Origin: Terriglobus saanensis SP1PR4
Lineage (GTDB): Bacteria > Acidobacteriota > Terriglobia > Terriglobales > Acidobacteriaceae
DNA length: 64,000 bases
NCBI RefSeq assembly: GCF_000179915.2
Contig: NC_014963.1
Coordinates: forward strand, 1,984,001-2,048,000
Direction of reading: 5' to 3'
A program made the position numbers and the translations under genes. A model generated the notes under the pieces. The model had not been told where the DNA came from and did no database searches. It was given only the letters and a program-made list of their open reading frames with translations. Positions 34,031 to 42,579 of the stretch are shown piece by piece; positions within the stretch are counted from its first letter, which is position 1, and every line of letters starts with the position of its first letter.

Positions 34031-34704
34031 AGCGCCGCGAGGACCTCTTCCGGTTCGGGGCGAACGCGGAAGTCTGCATGTGCTTCGGCGAAGGTAATGA
34101 CACCGTCACGGTTCACCACGAAGGTCGCGGGAATAGGAAGCATCCAATCTCGCTCCAGTGCCGCATCCGCGGAAGCCATGACGTTACGCCCAGCATTAAT
34201 AAAAGGAATATTTACAAGGATGGAGCGGTAGTACCGCTGCATCTCGGGCGTGAGCGCATAAGCCACACCGAACTTTTCCGCCAGCGTGCAGCCCTCATCG
34301 CGCAAAAGCGGGAAGGGGATGCCATGCTGCTGCACGGTGAAGTCGCTCTGCCTCAGCGTCTGCGGAGAGATGGCGACGACGAGTCCGCCCAGTTCGCGGA
34401 GCCGAGGCTGCAGGTCGCGCCACGTCTCCAGTTCCGTGACGCAGTAGGGGCACCAACGGCCACGGAAGAAGTTGATCACGAGCGGACCGAGCGAAAGCAG
34501 GTCGCTGGATCTGATGATTTTTCCGCTGATGGCGTCGGGGAGAGCAAAGGCGGGTGCAGTGTCCCCCACCTTGAGCGCTCGGTCTTCGATGCCGCTCTCG
34601 AAGAGGTCTGCAACCGCACGTTCGCCGATGGCAAGACGTTCTTCTTGCACAAGCTTCCGTGTGTTCTGCGTGATCTCGTCGAGACGCGGCTGCAGCGCGG
34701 ACAT
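34018..34704 (-). CDS. Peroxiredoxin-like (AhpC/TSA family) protein
   Basis: Thioredoxin-fold protein of 228 residues. The active-site region reads NFFRGRWCPYCVTELETW, a CPYC-type site in place of the usual peroxiredoxin TxxC, as in the RWCPYC subgroup. An N-terminal helical extension (TQNTRKLVQEERLAIGERAV) precedes the domain. Likely a peroxide or thiol-disulfide reductase; the exact substrate is unknown. Its start overlaps the ffh stop (TAGTGATG), so translation is probably coupled. GTG at 34707 is an alternative start. Confidence 0.86.
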   Translation of the reverse strand: MSALQPRLDEITQNTRKLVQEERLAIGERAVADLFESGIEDRALKVGDTAPAFALPDAISGKIIRSSDLLSLGPLVINFFRGRWCPYCVTELETWRDLQPRLRELGGLVVAISPQTLRQSDFTVQQHGIPFPLLRDEGCTLAEKFGVAYALTPEMQRYYRSILVNIPFINAGRNVMASADAALERDWMLPIPATFVVNRDGVITFAEAHADFRVRPEPEEVLAALQRS

Positions 34705-34706
34705 CA

Positions 34707-36089
34707 CTACCGGCCGAAGCGGTTCATGCCGCCCATCTGACTCATCAGGCGACGCTGCATCTTGCCGCCACCCGAGCCGATGCCCTTGAACATCTTGCGC
34801 ATCTGCGCGTACTGGCGGAGAAGGTTGTTGACGTCCTGCACGGAGGTTCCCGAGCCGCGTGCGATGCGCTTGCGGCGCTGGCCTGAGATGATCTCGTGGT
34901 TTGCTCGTTCGCGCGCCGTCATGGAATTAATGATGGCTTCGGTACGCGTGAGCTGGCCTTCGTCCACGTTCTCTGCCGCGGCCTGCAGGCCCTGGAAGGG
35001 ACCGACCGACGGGAGCATCTTCATGATCGACTGCATCGATCCGAGCTTTTTGATCTGGCGCAGCTGATCGCGGAAGTCTTCGAGCGAGAAGCCATCTCCG
35101 GAGAGAGCCTTCTTGGCAAACTCTTCACTCTTGCCGCGATCGAGTTTTTCTTCCGCGCGTTCGAGCAGGGTAGCGACGTCGCCCATGCCCATGATGCGCG
35201 AGACGATACGGTCGGGATGGAAGGCTTCAAAGGCGTCCGGTTTTTCGCCGGTGCCGATGAACTTGACCGGAGCACCGGTGACGTTGCGGATCGAAAGTGC
35301 CGCGCCGCCGCGTGCGTCGCCGTCCATCTTGGTGAGGACGACGCCGGTGATGCCGAGCTGTTTGTGAAAGGCGTCAGCGGAGTTGACCGCGTCCTGTCCG
35401 GTCATCGCGTCGGCGACGAAGAGGATTTCGCTAGGGTTGAGCAGCTTCTTCAGGGAAGCCATCTCGTCCATCAGCGGCTGATCGATGCCGAGACGTCCGG
35501 CGGTATCGACGATGAGAACATCGCAGCCGAAGTTTGCAGCTTCGCGCTTGGCTTCGCGTGCAAGACGTTCGACGAGAGGCGTGCCTGCTGGCTCTCCCTT
35601 CAAATCGCCGAGATAGATCTGTGCGCTGATGGACTTGGCGACGATCTCAAGCTGCTGACGCGCCGCGGGACGATAGACGTCGACGGAGACCAGCATGGGG
35701 CGATGTCCGCCCTTCTTCAACCAGGCCGCCAGCTTGCCGCTGGTGGTAGTCTTTCCGGAACCCTGTAGGCCTGCCATCAGAATGACGGTGGGCGGCTGCG
35801 AGGCGAACTTGAAACGGGCCGTATCGCGACCGAGAATCTCCACAAGTTCATCGTGAACGATCTTGATGACCTGCTCGGTGGGGGACAGCGCGGTGGCAAC
35901 CTGCGTTCCCAGCGCCTTCTCGCGGACGTGTTCGATGAGCGTCCCGACGACGTTCAGGTTAACGTCGGACTCCAGAAGGGCGAGGCGGATCTCAACCAGC
36001 GCCTCGGTGATGTTTTCTTCCGTGATGGTGCCCTGGCCGCGAAGGTTCTTGAAGGCCCGCTGAAGTTTTTCCTGAAGATTCTCAAACAT
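34707..36089 (-). CDS. ffh: Signal recognition particle protein Ffh
   Basis: SRP54 GTPase of 460 residues that carries signal-bearing ribosomes to FtsY and the translocon. It has the N domain (MFENLQEKLQRAFKNLRGQG), the G domain with GLQGSGKTTTSGKLA, DTAGRLGID and TKMDGDARGGAALS, and the Met-rich M domain ending in MGGMNRFGR, which binds 4.5S RNA. The start was placed at 36089 since the longer open frame has no family similarity upstream. DinB starts divergently 56 bp away. Confidence 0.97.
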   Translation of the reverse strand: MFENLQEKLQRAFKNLRGQGTITEENITEALVEIRLALLESDVNLNVVGTLIEHVREKALGTQVATALSPTEQVIKIVHDELVEILGRDTARFKFASQPPTVILMAGLQGSGKTTTSGKLAAWLKKGGHRPMLVSVDVYRPAARQQLEIVAKSISAQIYLGDLKGEPAGTPLVERLAREAKREAANFGCDVLIVDTAGRLGIDQPLMDEMASLKKLLNPSEILFVADAMTGQDAVNSADAFHKQLGITGVVLTKMDGDARGGAALSIRNVTGAPVKFIGTGEKPDAFEAFHPDRIVSRIMGMGDVATLLERAEEKLDRGKSEEFAKKALSGDGFSLEDFRDQLRQIKKLGSMQSIMKMLPSVGPFQGLQAAAENVDEGQLTRTEAIINSMTARERANHEIISGQRRKRIARGSGTSVQDVNNLLRQYAQMRKMFKGIGSGGGKMQRRLMSQMGGMNRFGR

Positions 36090-36145
36090 ATCGCTTCCAA
36101 GTTTATCAGTCGCGCAGGGATATCCTGATCCAGGAGAAAAACCGC

Positions 36146-36655
36146 ATGGCAGCGCCCCAACCCGAGCCTTGGCTTCGCCAAACGCATACCGACATTCCTG
36201 TGGTCCACCGTGCCGTGCTCCATGCCCTGGAGCAGGCCGGAGAGGATATTGAAGCCTGGTGCAAGCCACTCACGCTGGAGGAGCTTGAATCCCGGCCGCA
36301 TGGACTTCCGTCGGTTGCGTTTCAAGTGCGGCATATTGCTCGGAGTCTCGACCGGCTGATGACCTATGCGGAGGGGAATCCTCTGAGTGAAGCGCAGTTT
36401 TCGGCACTTCGAACGGAAAGTGAGCCATCTCCGACCAAGGTGGAGCTATTTGCGGAGTTTGAGGGAACTCTCGCTAGAACATTGCAACGACGATCGGCTC
36501 TGCAGTCTGTAGATCTGAATACGCCTCGCGGCCTCGGACGTGCGGCGATTCCGACTACCGTCGGCAGCATCCTGATCCACGTGGCCGAACATACACAGCG
36601 GCACGTCGGGCAGGCGATCACGACGGCGAAGGTCGTCGCATCTCTGCGGAGCTAG
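36146..36655 (+). CDS. DinB-family four-helix metal-binding protein
   Basis: A 169-residue DinB/DfsA-like protein. The metal site can be read from QVRHIARSLDRLM and ILIHVAEHTQRHVGQ, giving the three conserved His residues of the family. Members act as thiol transferases or are of unknown function and are often stress-induced. ATG is preceded by CAGGAG. It overlaps the convergent engB gene by 4 bp at its stop. Confidence 0.85.
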   Translation: MAAPQPEPWLRQTHTDIPVVHRAVLHALEQAGEDIEAWCKPLTLEELESRPHGLPSVAFQVRHIARSLDRLMTYAEGNPLSEAQFSALRTESEPSPTKVELFAEFEGTLARTLQRRSALQSVDLNTPRGLGRAAIPTTVGSILIHVAEHTQRHVGQAITTAKVVASLRS

Positions 36656-37266
36656 TCGACGAAGGGCTTGTCGCGTGTAGCCAGAATGCGCGCCCAGAGG
36701 TGCTTAATGTTGCGCTGATCTTTCACTGAGCAGGGCATCACTTCGTCCACGCCGTGGCCTTTTTTCAGAGCCAGCACCGAGTTGCCGAGCGTGTTGTTTG
36801 AAAGCTTATCGCTCTTGGTTCCGACGACGAGGAAAGGGCGGCGGATCTCGCGCAGATAGTTGATGAGCTGCGTATCGGGCGGCTGCGGAGGAATATTGGT
36901 GTCCACCAGGCAGATGCAGAGCGCAAGCGTTTCGCGGTCGGCGAGATAGGGATCGATGAAGCCTGACCACTCCGCGGAGATGGATTTGGAGATCTTGGCG
37001 TAGCCGTATCCGGGAAGATCCGCGAAGATAACCTCGGGCTGGGGCCTCGGATCGTCATAGAGACCGAAGAAGTTGATGGAGCGCGTGCGTCCTGGGGTGG
37101 AGGAGACGCGAGCCTGCGTGCCGCCCAGAAGGGCATTGATCAGGGACGATTTGCCTACATTCGACCGGCCGAGGAAGGCGACCTCGGGGGCGTTGTGCGT
37201 CTGCGCTTCCTTGGGGAAGTGTGCTTCGTCGAAGGCTGAGAGCAGGAAACGGGGGGTGAGGCGCAT
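36652..37266 (-). CDS. engB: Ribosome biogenesis GTP-binding protein YihA/YsxC
   Basis: Small TRAFAC GTPase of 204 residues for large-subunit assembly. The G motifs are GRSNVGKSSLINALLG (G1), DLPGYGYAKISK (G3) and VGTKSDKLS (G4), with the C-terminal SVKDQRNIKHLWARIL. The start is an ATG at 37266 with no strong upstream site. Confidence 0.95.
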   Translation of the reverse strand: MRLTPRFLLSAFDEAHFPKEAQTHNAPEVAFLGRSNVGKSSLINALLGGTQARVSSTPGRTRSINFFGLYDDPRPQPEVIFADLPGYGYAKISKSISAEWSGFIDPYLADRETLALCICLVDTNIPPQPPDTQLINYLREIRRPFLVVGTKSDKLSNNTLGNSVLALKKGHGVDEVMPCSVKDQRNIKHLWARILATRDKPFVD

Positions 37267-37434
37267 CCTTTCATTGTAGTCGGGGATAAACTGTCGGCCT
37301 TATGATCAAGCGCTACGCCACTTTGATCGCACAAGACGTCTGATCCAGATTCTGCATCTTAAGTATCTTTAGTCTTGTAATTCAAATTGGTTCGCATAAA
37401 CTTTGGAGTAACTACAGTAACCTCCCGAGGTATT

Positions 37435-37782
37435 GTGCGTAACCTACAAGACATAGACAGCGGCAAGCAGGCAGGGCCTGCGGTCGACCCGATACGTACG
37501 GCGGTTCGCTTTCCCCTTCGGTTAGAACTCATCCTGGATACGGATGAAGGGGAGTTGACCGCAACGACTGAGGATGTTTCCGCCAACGGCGTCCTGTTTT
37601 CCGTGGCGAAACTGCCTGCGGTCGATAGCCGGGTGGAGTTCACCATGATGATGCCGGCTGCCATCATGGGCCACGAAAATGACGTGGTGGTGCATTGCGT
37701 AGGACGAATCGTTCGTCATGATCGATCGGGCCAGACGCTGCGGGCTGCAGCCGTGATCGACGAATATTTTTTAAGGGCTTAG
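37435..37782 (+). CDS. PilZ-domain protein
   Basis: Small protein of about 115 residues. RTAVRFPLRLELIL supplies a basic N-terminal motif and TTEDVSANGVLFSV the DxSxxG motif of PilZ domains, which bind cyclic di-GMP. The first motif is RTAVR, not a strict RxxxR pair, so binding should be tested. GTG at 37435 follows GAGG; an upstream TTG at 37387 is possible. It ends 5 bp before the response regulator gene and is surely co-transcribed with it. Confidence 0.8.
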   Translation: MRNLQDIDSGKQAGPAVDPIRTAVRFPLRLELILDTDEGELTATTEDVSANGVLFSVAKLPAVDSRVEFTMMMPAAIMGHENDVVVHCVGRIVRHDRSGQTLRAAAVIDEYFLRA

Positions 37783-37787
37783 CTAAA

Positions 37788-38537
37788 ATGTCTGAATTTC
37801 CTGGTAACGATCAAGATGGCACGGAAGATGAGGACGGTTTTTCCGGAGGGGTCCGCATTATTCTGGCCGACTCACAGGCCATTTACCGCGTCGGCCTGCG
37901 GAAGGTCTTTGCGCTGGAAGATGACATGCGTGTCATCGCGCAGGCCGAAACACTGGCAAACCTGTACACCGCGTTACAGCGCTATCCGACGGATGTCGTA
38001 GTCATCGAAGGTCAACTGATGGCCGGTGCGGTGGATGCCATTCCGGAGTTGGTGCGGCGTGCGCCACAGGCCAAAATCATCGTTCAGGTGCTGGAGTCTG
38101 ACGAAGCGAATACGGTAGAGATGTACCGTCGTGGTGTGCGGGGTGTCGTTCCGCGCTCCATTTCCCCAGACCTGCTGATCAAATGCGTTCGGAAGATCGC
38201 GGCGGGCGAGACCTGGATCGACAATCAATCGGTCAGCTGGGTGATTGAGGCGTACCGATCACAGGCGGTTCAGTTGATGAATCCGCGCTCACAACCGAAG
38301 CTCTCGCCGAAGGAGCTTGCCATCATTAGCTGTATCACGCGGGGCATGCGGAATAAAGAGATCGCCTATCAGATCGGAACCACGGAGCAGGTGATCAAGA
38401 ACTATCTCCGCAAGGTCTACGACAAGCTGGGGGTGAGCGACCGGCTGGAGCTGGCTCTTTACTGCATGCACCACCAGTTGCTGAAGCGCTATGCGGTAGA
38501 AGAACCGACAACCGAGATGGTGACGAAGGTCGTTTAG
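37788..38537 (+). CDS. LuxR-type regulator with degenerate receiver domain
   Basis: NarL/FixJ architecture, 249 residues. The receiver fold (about 22-140) is clear, VRIILADSQAIYRVGLRKVF, but its signalling residues are changed. The acidic pair is Asp28-Ser29, the phospho-acceptor Asp is Glu74 (VVVIEGQLM), the switch Thr is Val101 and the conserved Lys is Arg123. Phosphorylation by a histidine kinase is therefore unlikely; Glu74 could mimic the phosphorylated state. The helix-turn-helix (about 165-235) is normal: SPKELAIISCITRGMRNKEI, IKNYLRKVYDKLGVSDRLEL. Paired with an upstream PilZ gene, it may respond to cyclic di-GMP through that partner. No histidine kinase is nearby. Confidence 0.93.
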   Translation: MSEFPGNDQDGTEDEDGFSGGVRIILADSQAIYRVGLRKVFALEDDMRVIAQAETLANLYTALQRYPTDVVVIEGQLMAGAVDAIPELVRRAPQAKIIVQVLESDEANTVEMYRRGVRGVVPRSISPDLLIKCVRKIAAGETWIDNQSVSWVIEAYRSQAVQLMNPRSQPKLSPKELAIISCITRGMRNKEIAYQIGTTEQVIKNYLRKVYDKLGVSDRLELALYCMHHQLLKRYAVEEPTTEMVTKVV

Positions 38538-38555
38538 AGGTCCCGCGAAACTACA

Positions 38556-38584
38556 ACGAGGCGCGCCAGATCGGCGCGCCTCGT
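38556..38584. terminator. Bidirectional terminator between regulator and yceI
   Basis: Perfect 12-bp stem ACGAGGCGCGCC/GGCGCGCCTCGT with a 5-nt loop, midway between two convergent genes. The minus-strand exit is TTGTAGTTT. Confidence 0.82.
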
Positions 38585-38597
38585 CTGTTACAGGGAG

Positions 38598-39191
38598 TTA
38601 CTGTTTATCGACTTCGAGGTCGATCGTGAACTTAATCTCGTCGCCAACGGTAGGAGGAGCGAACTTAGGACCAAAGTTGAAGTCAGAGCGCTTGATCAGG
38701 CCAGTTGCCGAGAAGCCACTGACAGTTTTTCCGTTATTGGTCTGAGGCGGGACAGGACCGTCGACATCGAGCGTAACGGACTTCGTCTGGCCGTGGAGGG
38801 TCAGGTCGCCGATCAGCTGCAGCTTGCCGTTGACGTTCTTCACCGAGGTGGACTTGAAGGTCAGGGTCGGGAAGTTGGCTACATCGAAGAAGTCGGGGCT
38901 CTTGAGATGTCCATCGCGCTTGTCGTTGTCGGTGTTGACGGTTGTGGCATCGATGGTGGCGATGACGCTCGACTTGCCCGGATCTTTCTCATTCCAAACA
39001 ACATCTCCAGTTACCTTCGAGAAGGCGCCATGAACGTTGGAGACGGCGAGATGGCGGATCTGAAAGTTCACGCTGGAGTGGGCCGGGTCGATCTTCCAGT
39101 TGGAAACCTGTGCGAAGGAGGGCAGAGCGAGAGAAAGCGATGCGAGAGCGAGTGCAAAAATAGCACTACGCCGATTGAGGTGAGGTTTCAT
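38598..39191 (-). CDS. YceI-family periplasmic lipid-binding protein
   Basis: A 197-residue exported protein with signal peptide RSAIFALALASLSLALPSFA. The YceI lipocalin-like barrel is clear: NWKIDPAHSSVNFQIRHLAV, GDLTLHGQTKSVTLDV, and DEIKFTIDLEVDKQ at the end. The family binds isoprenoid-type lipids, and a general envelope role is usual. Start at 39191 with AAGGAG upstream; the longer frame has no similarity. It is divergent from an MFS gene. Confidence 0.93.
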   Translation of the reverse strand: MKPHLNRRSAIFALALASLSLALPSFAQVSNWKIDPAHSSVNFQIRHLAVSNVHGAFSKVTGDVVWNEKDPGKSSVIATIDATTVNTDNDKRDGHLKSPDFFDVANFPTLTFKSTSVKNVNGKLQLIGDLTLHGQTKSVTLDVDGPVPPQTNNGKTVSGFSATGLIKRSDFNFGPKFAPPTVGDEIKFTIDLEVDKQ

Positions 39192-39367
39192 GGTCGGACT
39201 CCTTGAAGGACTTGCGTCCTGATTGTGCCTTATGGCTGGCAGCTGTAATGGATGTAAGACGACACCTGTTGGATTCTTCCGTTTATTTATCTCATAAGAA
39301 AGGCTGAAATCAGACCAAAAAACTTCCTGAAGGTGGATCGGGCGGAAGCTGGTAGCATTCCGCAGAT

Positions 39368-40615
39368 ATGGCAAGCGGGATCCTGGAAAACTTTCAGCAA
39401 CTCACAGTAAAGCAGCGGAATGCCTTTGTCGCTTGTTTTCTTGGCTGGACACTGGATGCGTTTGATTTTTTTATCCTGACCTACTGCCTTTCCGCGATCG
39501 CCGCAGATTTTTCTGTTGGCATCAAAAAAGTGGCGGAGTGCCTCTTCTGGACCCTGGCGATGAGGCCGGTCGGAGCGCTCCTCTTTGGCGCCATGGCAGA
39601 GCGGTGGGGTAGAAAACCCACACTGATGCTCAATGTGATCAGTTTTGCCGTCTTTGAGCTGGCAAGTGCATTTGCGCCCACGCTCGGCTGGCTGATGGTC
39701 TGTCGCGGGCTATTCGGCATAGCGATGGGTGGAGAGTGGGGCGTGGGTGCAGCGCTGGCGTTTGAGACGCTTCCTCCAAAGGGGCGAGGATTCTTCAGCG
39801 GCCTGTTGCAAGAGGGGTACGTTTGCGGAAATCTTTTAGCTGCAGCGGTCTACTGGCTTGTCTTTCCGCATCTGCATAGCCATGGCATGTTGACGAACTG
39901 GCGGGTGATGTTCATGATCGGTGCGTTTCCGGCCGCGCTTGTCTTCTTCATCCGCATGGGTGTGGATGAGTCACCGGCATGGAAAGAAGGCAAGGCCGAT
40001 CCGGTCAAGCCAAAGTTCCAATGGAGCCAGGTCGGAGCTTATCTACCGTCCTTTTTGTTCTTGGTCTTATTAATGACCGCATTCACGGCATTCAGCCATG
40101 GAAGTCAGGATCTCTACCCCACATTCCTGGAGAAGACCAAGGGATTTGCCGCTGCCGAGGTGGGAAAGATTGCGATTATCGCTAACCTGGGAGCGCTCTT
40201 CGGCGGGATTTGCGTAGGCACGCTCTCGGAGAAGTTAGGGCGGCGGAAGGCCATTGTTCTGGCCGCCCTGCTTGCCATCCCGATGATTCCGCTTTGGGCC
40301 TATACGCACTCCATGGGTGTCGTTATGATCGGTGGTTTTCTGATGCAGTTCATGGTGCAGGGTGCGTGGGGCGTCATTCCGGCGCATCTGAACGAGCTTT
40401 CGCCTTCTGCCGTACGCGCGACGTTTCCGGGACTGGCGTACCAGCTTGGGAACCTGATCACGTCTCGGAATGCTGTGTTTCAAGCGGCGCTCGCAGCGCG
40501 GTTTGGAGGGATGACGATTGTGATGGCGGGGACGGTGGTTGTGGTTGCGCTCATCGTGGCGGGGTTGGCTGCGGCAGGTCGAGAGCGGAAGGGCGAGGAG
40601 ATGAAGCTGGCCTGA
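39368..40615 (+). CDS. MFS transporter, carboxylate/sialate symporter-like
   Basis: A 415-residue major facilitator protein with 12 predicted helices. It starts with FLGWTLDAFDFFILTYCLSA, the D-x-x-D/DFF signature shared by the lactate/sialate (SHS) subgroup, followed by AERWGRKPTLM (the loop 2-3 motif) and ESPAWKEGKA. A carboxylic acid or sialic acid is the likely substrate; there is no metabolic neighbour to settle which. The gene stands alone between yceI and the reductase operon. Confidence 0.85.
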   Translation: MASGILENFQQLTVKQRNAFVACFLGWTLDAFDFFILTYCLSAIAADFSVGIKKVAECLFWTLAMRPVGALLFGAMAERWGRKPTLMLNVISFAVFELASAFAPTLGWLMVCRGLFGIAMGGEWGVGAALAFETLPPKGRGFFSGLLQEGYVCGNLLAAAVYWLVFPHLHSHGMLTNWRVMFMIGAFPAALVFFIRMGVDESPAWKEGKADPVKPKFQWSQVGAYLPSFLFLVLLMTAFTAFSHGSQDLYPTFLEKTKGFAAAEVGKIAIIANLGALFGGICVGTLSEKLGRRKAIVLAALLAIPMIPLWAYTHSMGVVMIGGFLMQFMVQGAWGVIPAHLNELSPSAVRATFPGLAYQLGNLITSRNAVFQAALAARFGGMTIVMAGTVVVVALIVAGLAAAGRERKGEEMKLA

Positions 40616-40749
40616 CCTATGGGACGTTTGACCTGTGCCAATGCAGCATTTAACCTAAAGTAGTTATGAATTTTTATGCCGAAGTGATGGGTGCGACGAA
40701 TGTGCGCTGTTGTTGCGTATGTTTGGGGTTCGCGCGTTCCTTCGAGCGT

Positions 40750-40821
40750 GTCTGGAATTGAAGACGCTCTGATCGAATTCAGATGTTGCGCATGCCCACG
40801 AACCAGATCCCGATCGTGGGC
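40750..40821 (+). promoter_or_regulatory. Two successive hairpins in the leader of the sulfite/nitrite reductase operon
   Basis: The 251-bp gap before the reductase gene contains first GTGTC ... GACGC arms (part of GAGCGTGTC and GACGCTC, one bulge), then a perfect 8-bp stem GCCCACGA/TCGTGGGC (40794-40821) followed by GTTGTTGTTTG. The second resembles a weak terminator, so an attenuator is possible; it could also end the MFS transcript. No known riboswitch consensus was recognised. Confidence 0.45.
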
Positions 40822-40866
40822 GTTGTTGTTTGTAGGGCATAGATTTTGGAAGGCAGGATAAGGGCG

Positions 40867-42579
40867 ATGGCAGAGCAGGTTGCGGATGCGGTAGTAGCGA
40901 AAAAAGAGACAAAGGCGCAGAAGTCCGAGCGTCTGAAGCTGGAAAAGAACCCCTGGCAGGCGTGGGAGGAGGTTCGCCAGTTTGCACGCGAAGGGCGCGA
41001 GGCCGTCGTTCCCGATTGGGCCAATCTCTACTTTAAATGGTGGGGTATTTACACGCAGGGCGATGGCGCGGGTGCAACCGGCGGCGTAGGTGGAGAAGGT
41101 CTGGTTACTGAATACTTCATGATGCGCGTCGGGATTCCGAACGGCATTCTGACCAGCGAGCAAACTCGCGTGATTGCGCAGATCGCCAAGGACCACGGGC
41201 AGAATCTAGCCGATGTGACCACGCGACAGAACATCCAATTTCACTGGCTGACGATTGAGAGCCTGCCGCTGGTGGTGGATGCGCTCGAAAAGGTCGGCCT
41301 TTCGCCGAAGGGCGCCTGTGGCGATGTGGTTCGCAATGTAACCGGTTGCCCGCTGGCTGGGCATGATGCAGCGGAGCTTTTCGATGCTTCGCCAATTGCC
41401 AAGAAGGTGGCTGCGACGCTGACAGCGAACAACGATTTTGTGAACCTGCCGCGCAAGTTCAAGATCTGCATTACGGGCTGCCCGATCTGGTGCTCTTACC
41501 CGGAGATCAATGACATCGCGCTGACCGGTGTGGCGAATGCCGCTGGTGAGCTTGGTTTCGCAGTGCGTGTGGGCGGTGGTCTGTCGAAGGACCCGCATAT
41601 CGCGGTGAAGTTGGATGCGTTCATTCGGCAGGAGCAGGCAGAAGAGGTTTGCATCAAGATCGTGGAGATCTTCCGCGAGCAGACGGTGCTGCGCGAAAGC
41701 CGCACGACTGCGCGCCTGAAGTTCCTCTTCCTGAAGCATGGCTGGACGGCCGAGAGCTTCCTCGCAGAGCTGGAGACGCGCATGGGCTTCAAGTTCGATC
41801 CCGCTCCTGCTGAGCATGTTCCCGGCGATCAGTATCGCGATCACACGGGCGTTCATCCGCAGAAGGAGAAGGGTCTGAACTATGTTGGCCTGACCGTTCT
41901 GCGCGGACGTATGACAGGCGATCAGCTCTACGCGTTGGCGGACCTGGCGGACAAATACGGCGCAGGCGATCTGCGCTGCACGATTCAGCAGAACATTATT
42001 CTGATGGGCGTGCCGAGCGAGAAGGTACACGACCTGATCGCGGAGATCAGCAAGCTGGAGTTGCACGTCGAGGGTTCGAGCTTCTGGCGCGGGACTGTAG
42101 CTTGCACAGGCACCGAGTTCTGCAAGCTCGCCATCACGGAGACCAAGGGTTTCGCGCGCTGGATCGTCGACGAGATGGAAGAGCGCATGCCCGAATTTAC
42201 AGAGCAGCTGCGGATCAATGTTACGGGCTGCCCGAACAACTGTGGACAGAGCTGGATCTCTGATATCGGCCTTGAAGGCAAGAAGATCAAACAGGACGGC
42301 AAGCTGGTGGATGCGTACTACTTCCTTCTAGGCGGGGCTGTGGGCGACCACGCGGGCATCGCGCGTCCTGTGGGATATCGCGTTCCGGCTACAGAAGTTC
42401 CCGTGGCGATTGAGCGCCTGCTGACGACGTACATGAAGCAGCGCGTGAGCGATGAATCGTTGCGCGGCTATTTTGCCCGCTACAGCAACGAAGAGTTGCG
42501 TGGACAGCTTGCTGGCGAGATCGTGGCTCCAGTAGAGCGCGATTTACCTGCGGGACGCGTTCCGGGGAATGTAGGATGA
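40867..42579 (+). CDS. Ferredoxin-type nitrite/sulfite reductase (siroheme and [4Fe-4S])
   Basis: A 570-residue assimilatory reductase that adds six electrons to sulfite or nitrite. It has two symmetric ferredoxin-like halves, and the cluster/siroheme ligands are read in ACTGTEFCKLAIT and INVTGCPNNCGQSWIS (CxxxxxC ... CxxxC). The internal VTGCPLAGHDAAELF and ICITGCPIWCSYPEIN also fit the family. Sulfite and nitrite enzymes are hard to separate by eye. The downstream siroheme genes fit either; no nitrate reductase or cysteine genes are in the window. Start at 40867 was preferred to an upstream TTG. Confidence 0.92.
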   Translation: MAEQVADAVVAKKETKAQKSERLKLEKNPWQAWEEVRQFAREGREAVVPDWANLYFKWWGIYTQGDGAGATGGVGGEGLVTEYFMMRVGIPNGILTSEQTRVIAQIAKDHGQNLADVTTRQNIQFHWLTIESLPLVVDALEKVGLSPKGACGDVVRNVTGCPLAGHDAAELFDASPIAKKVAATLTANNDFVNLPRKFKICITGCPIWCSYPEINDIALTGVANAAGELGFAVRVGGGLSKDPHIAVKLDAFIRQEQAEEVCIKIVEIFREQTVLRESRTTARLKFLFLKHGWTAESFLAELETRMGFKFDPAPAEHVPGDQYRDHTGVHPQKEKGLNYVGLTVLRGRMTGDQLYALADLADKYGAGDLRCTIQQNIILMGVPSEKVHDLIAEISKLELHVEGSSFWRGTVACTGTEFCKLAITETKGFARWIVDEMEERMPEFTEQLRINVTGCPNNCGQSWISDIGLEGKKIKQDGKLVDAYYFLLGGAVGDHAGIARPVGYRVPATEVPVAIERLLTTYMKQRVSDESLRGYFARYSNEELRGQLAGEIVAPVERDLPAGRVPGNVG

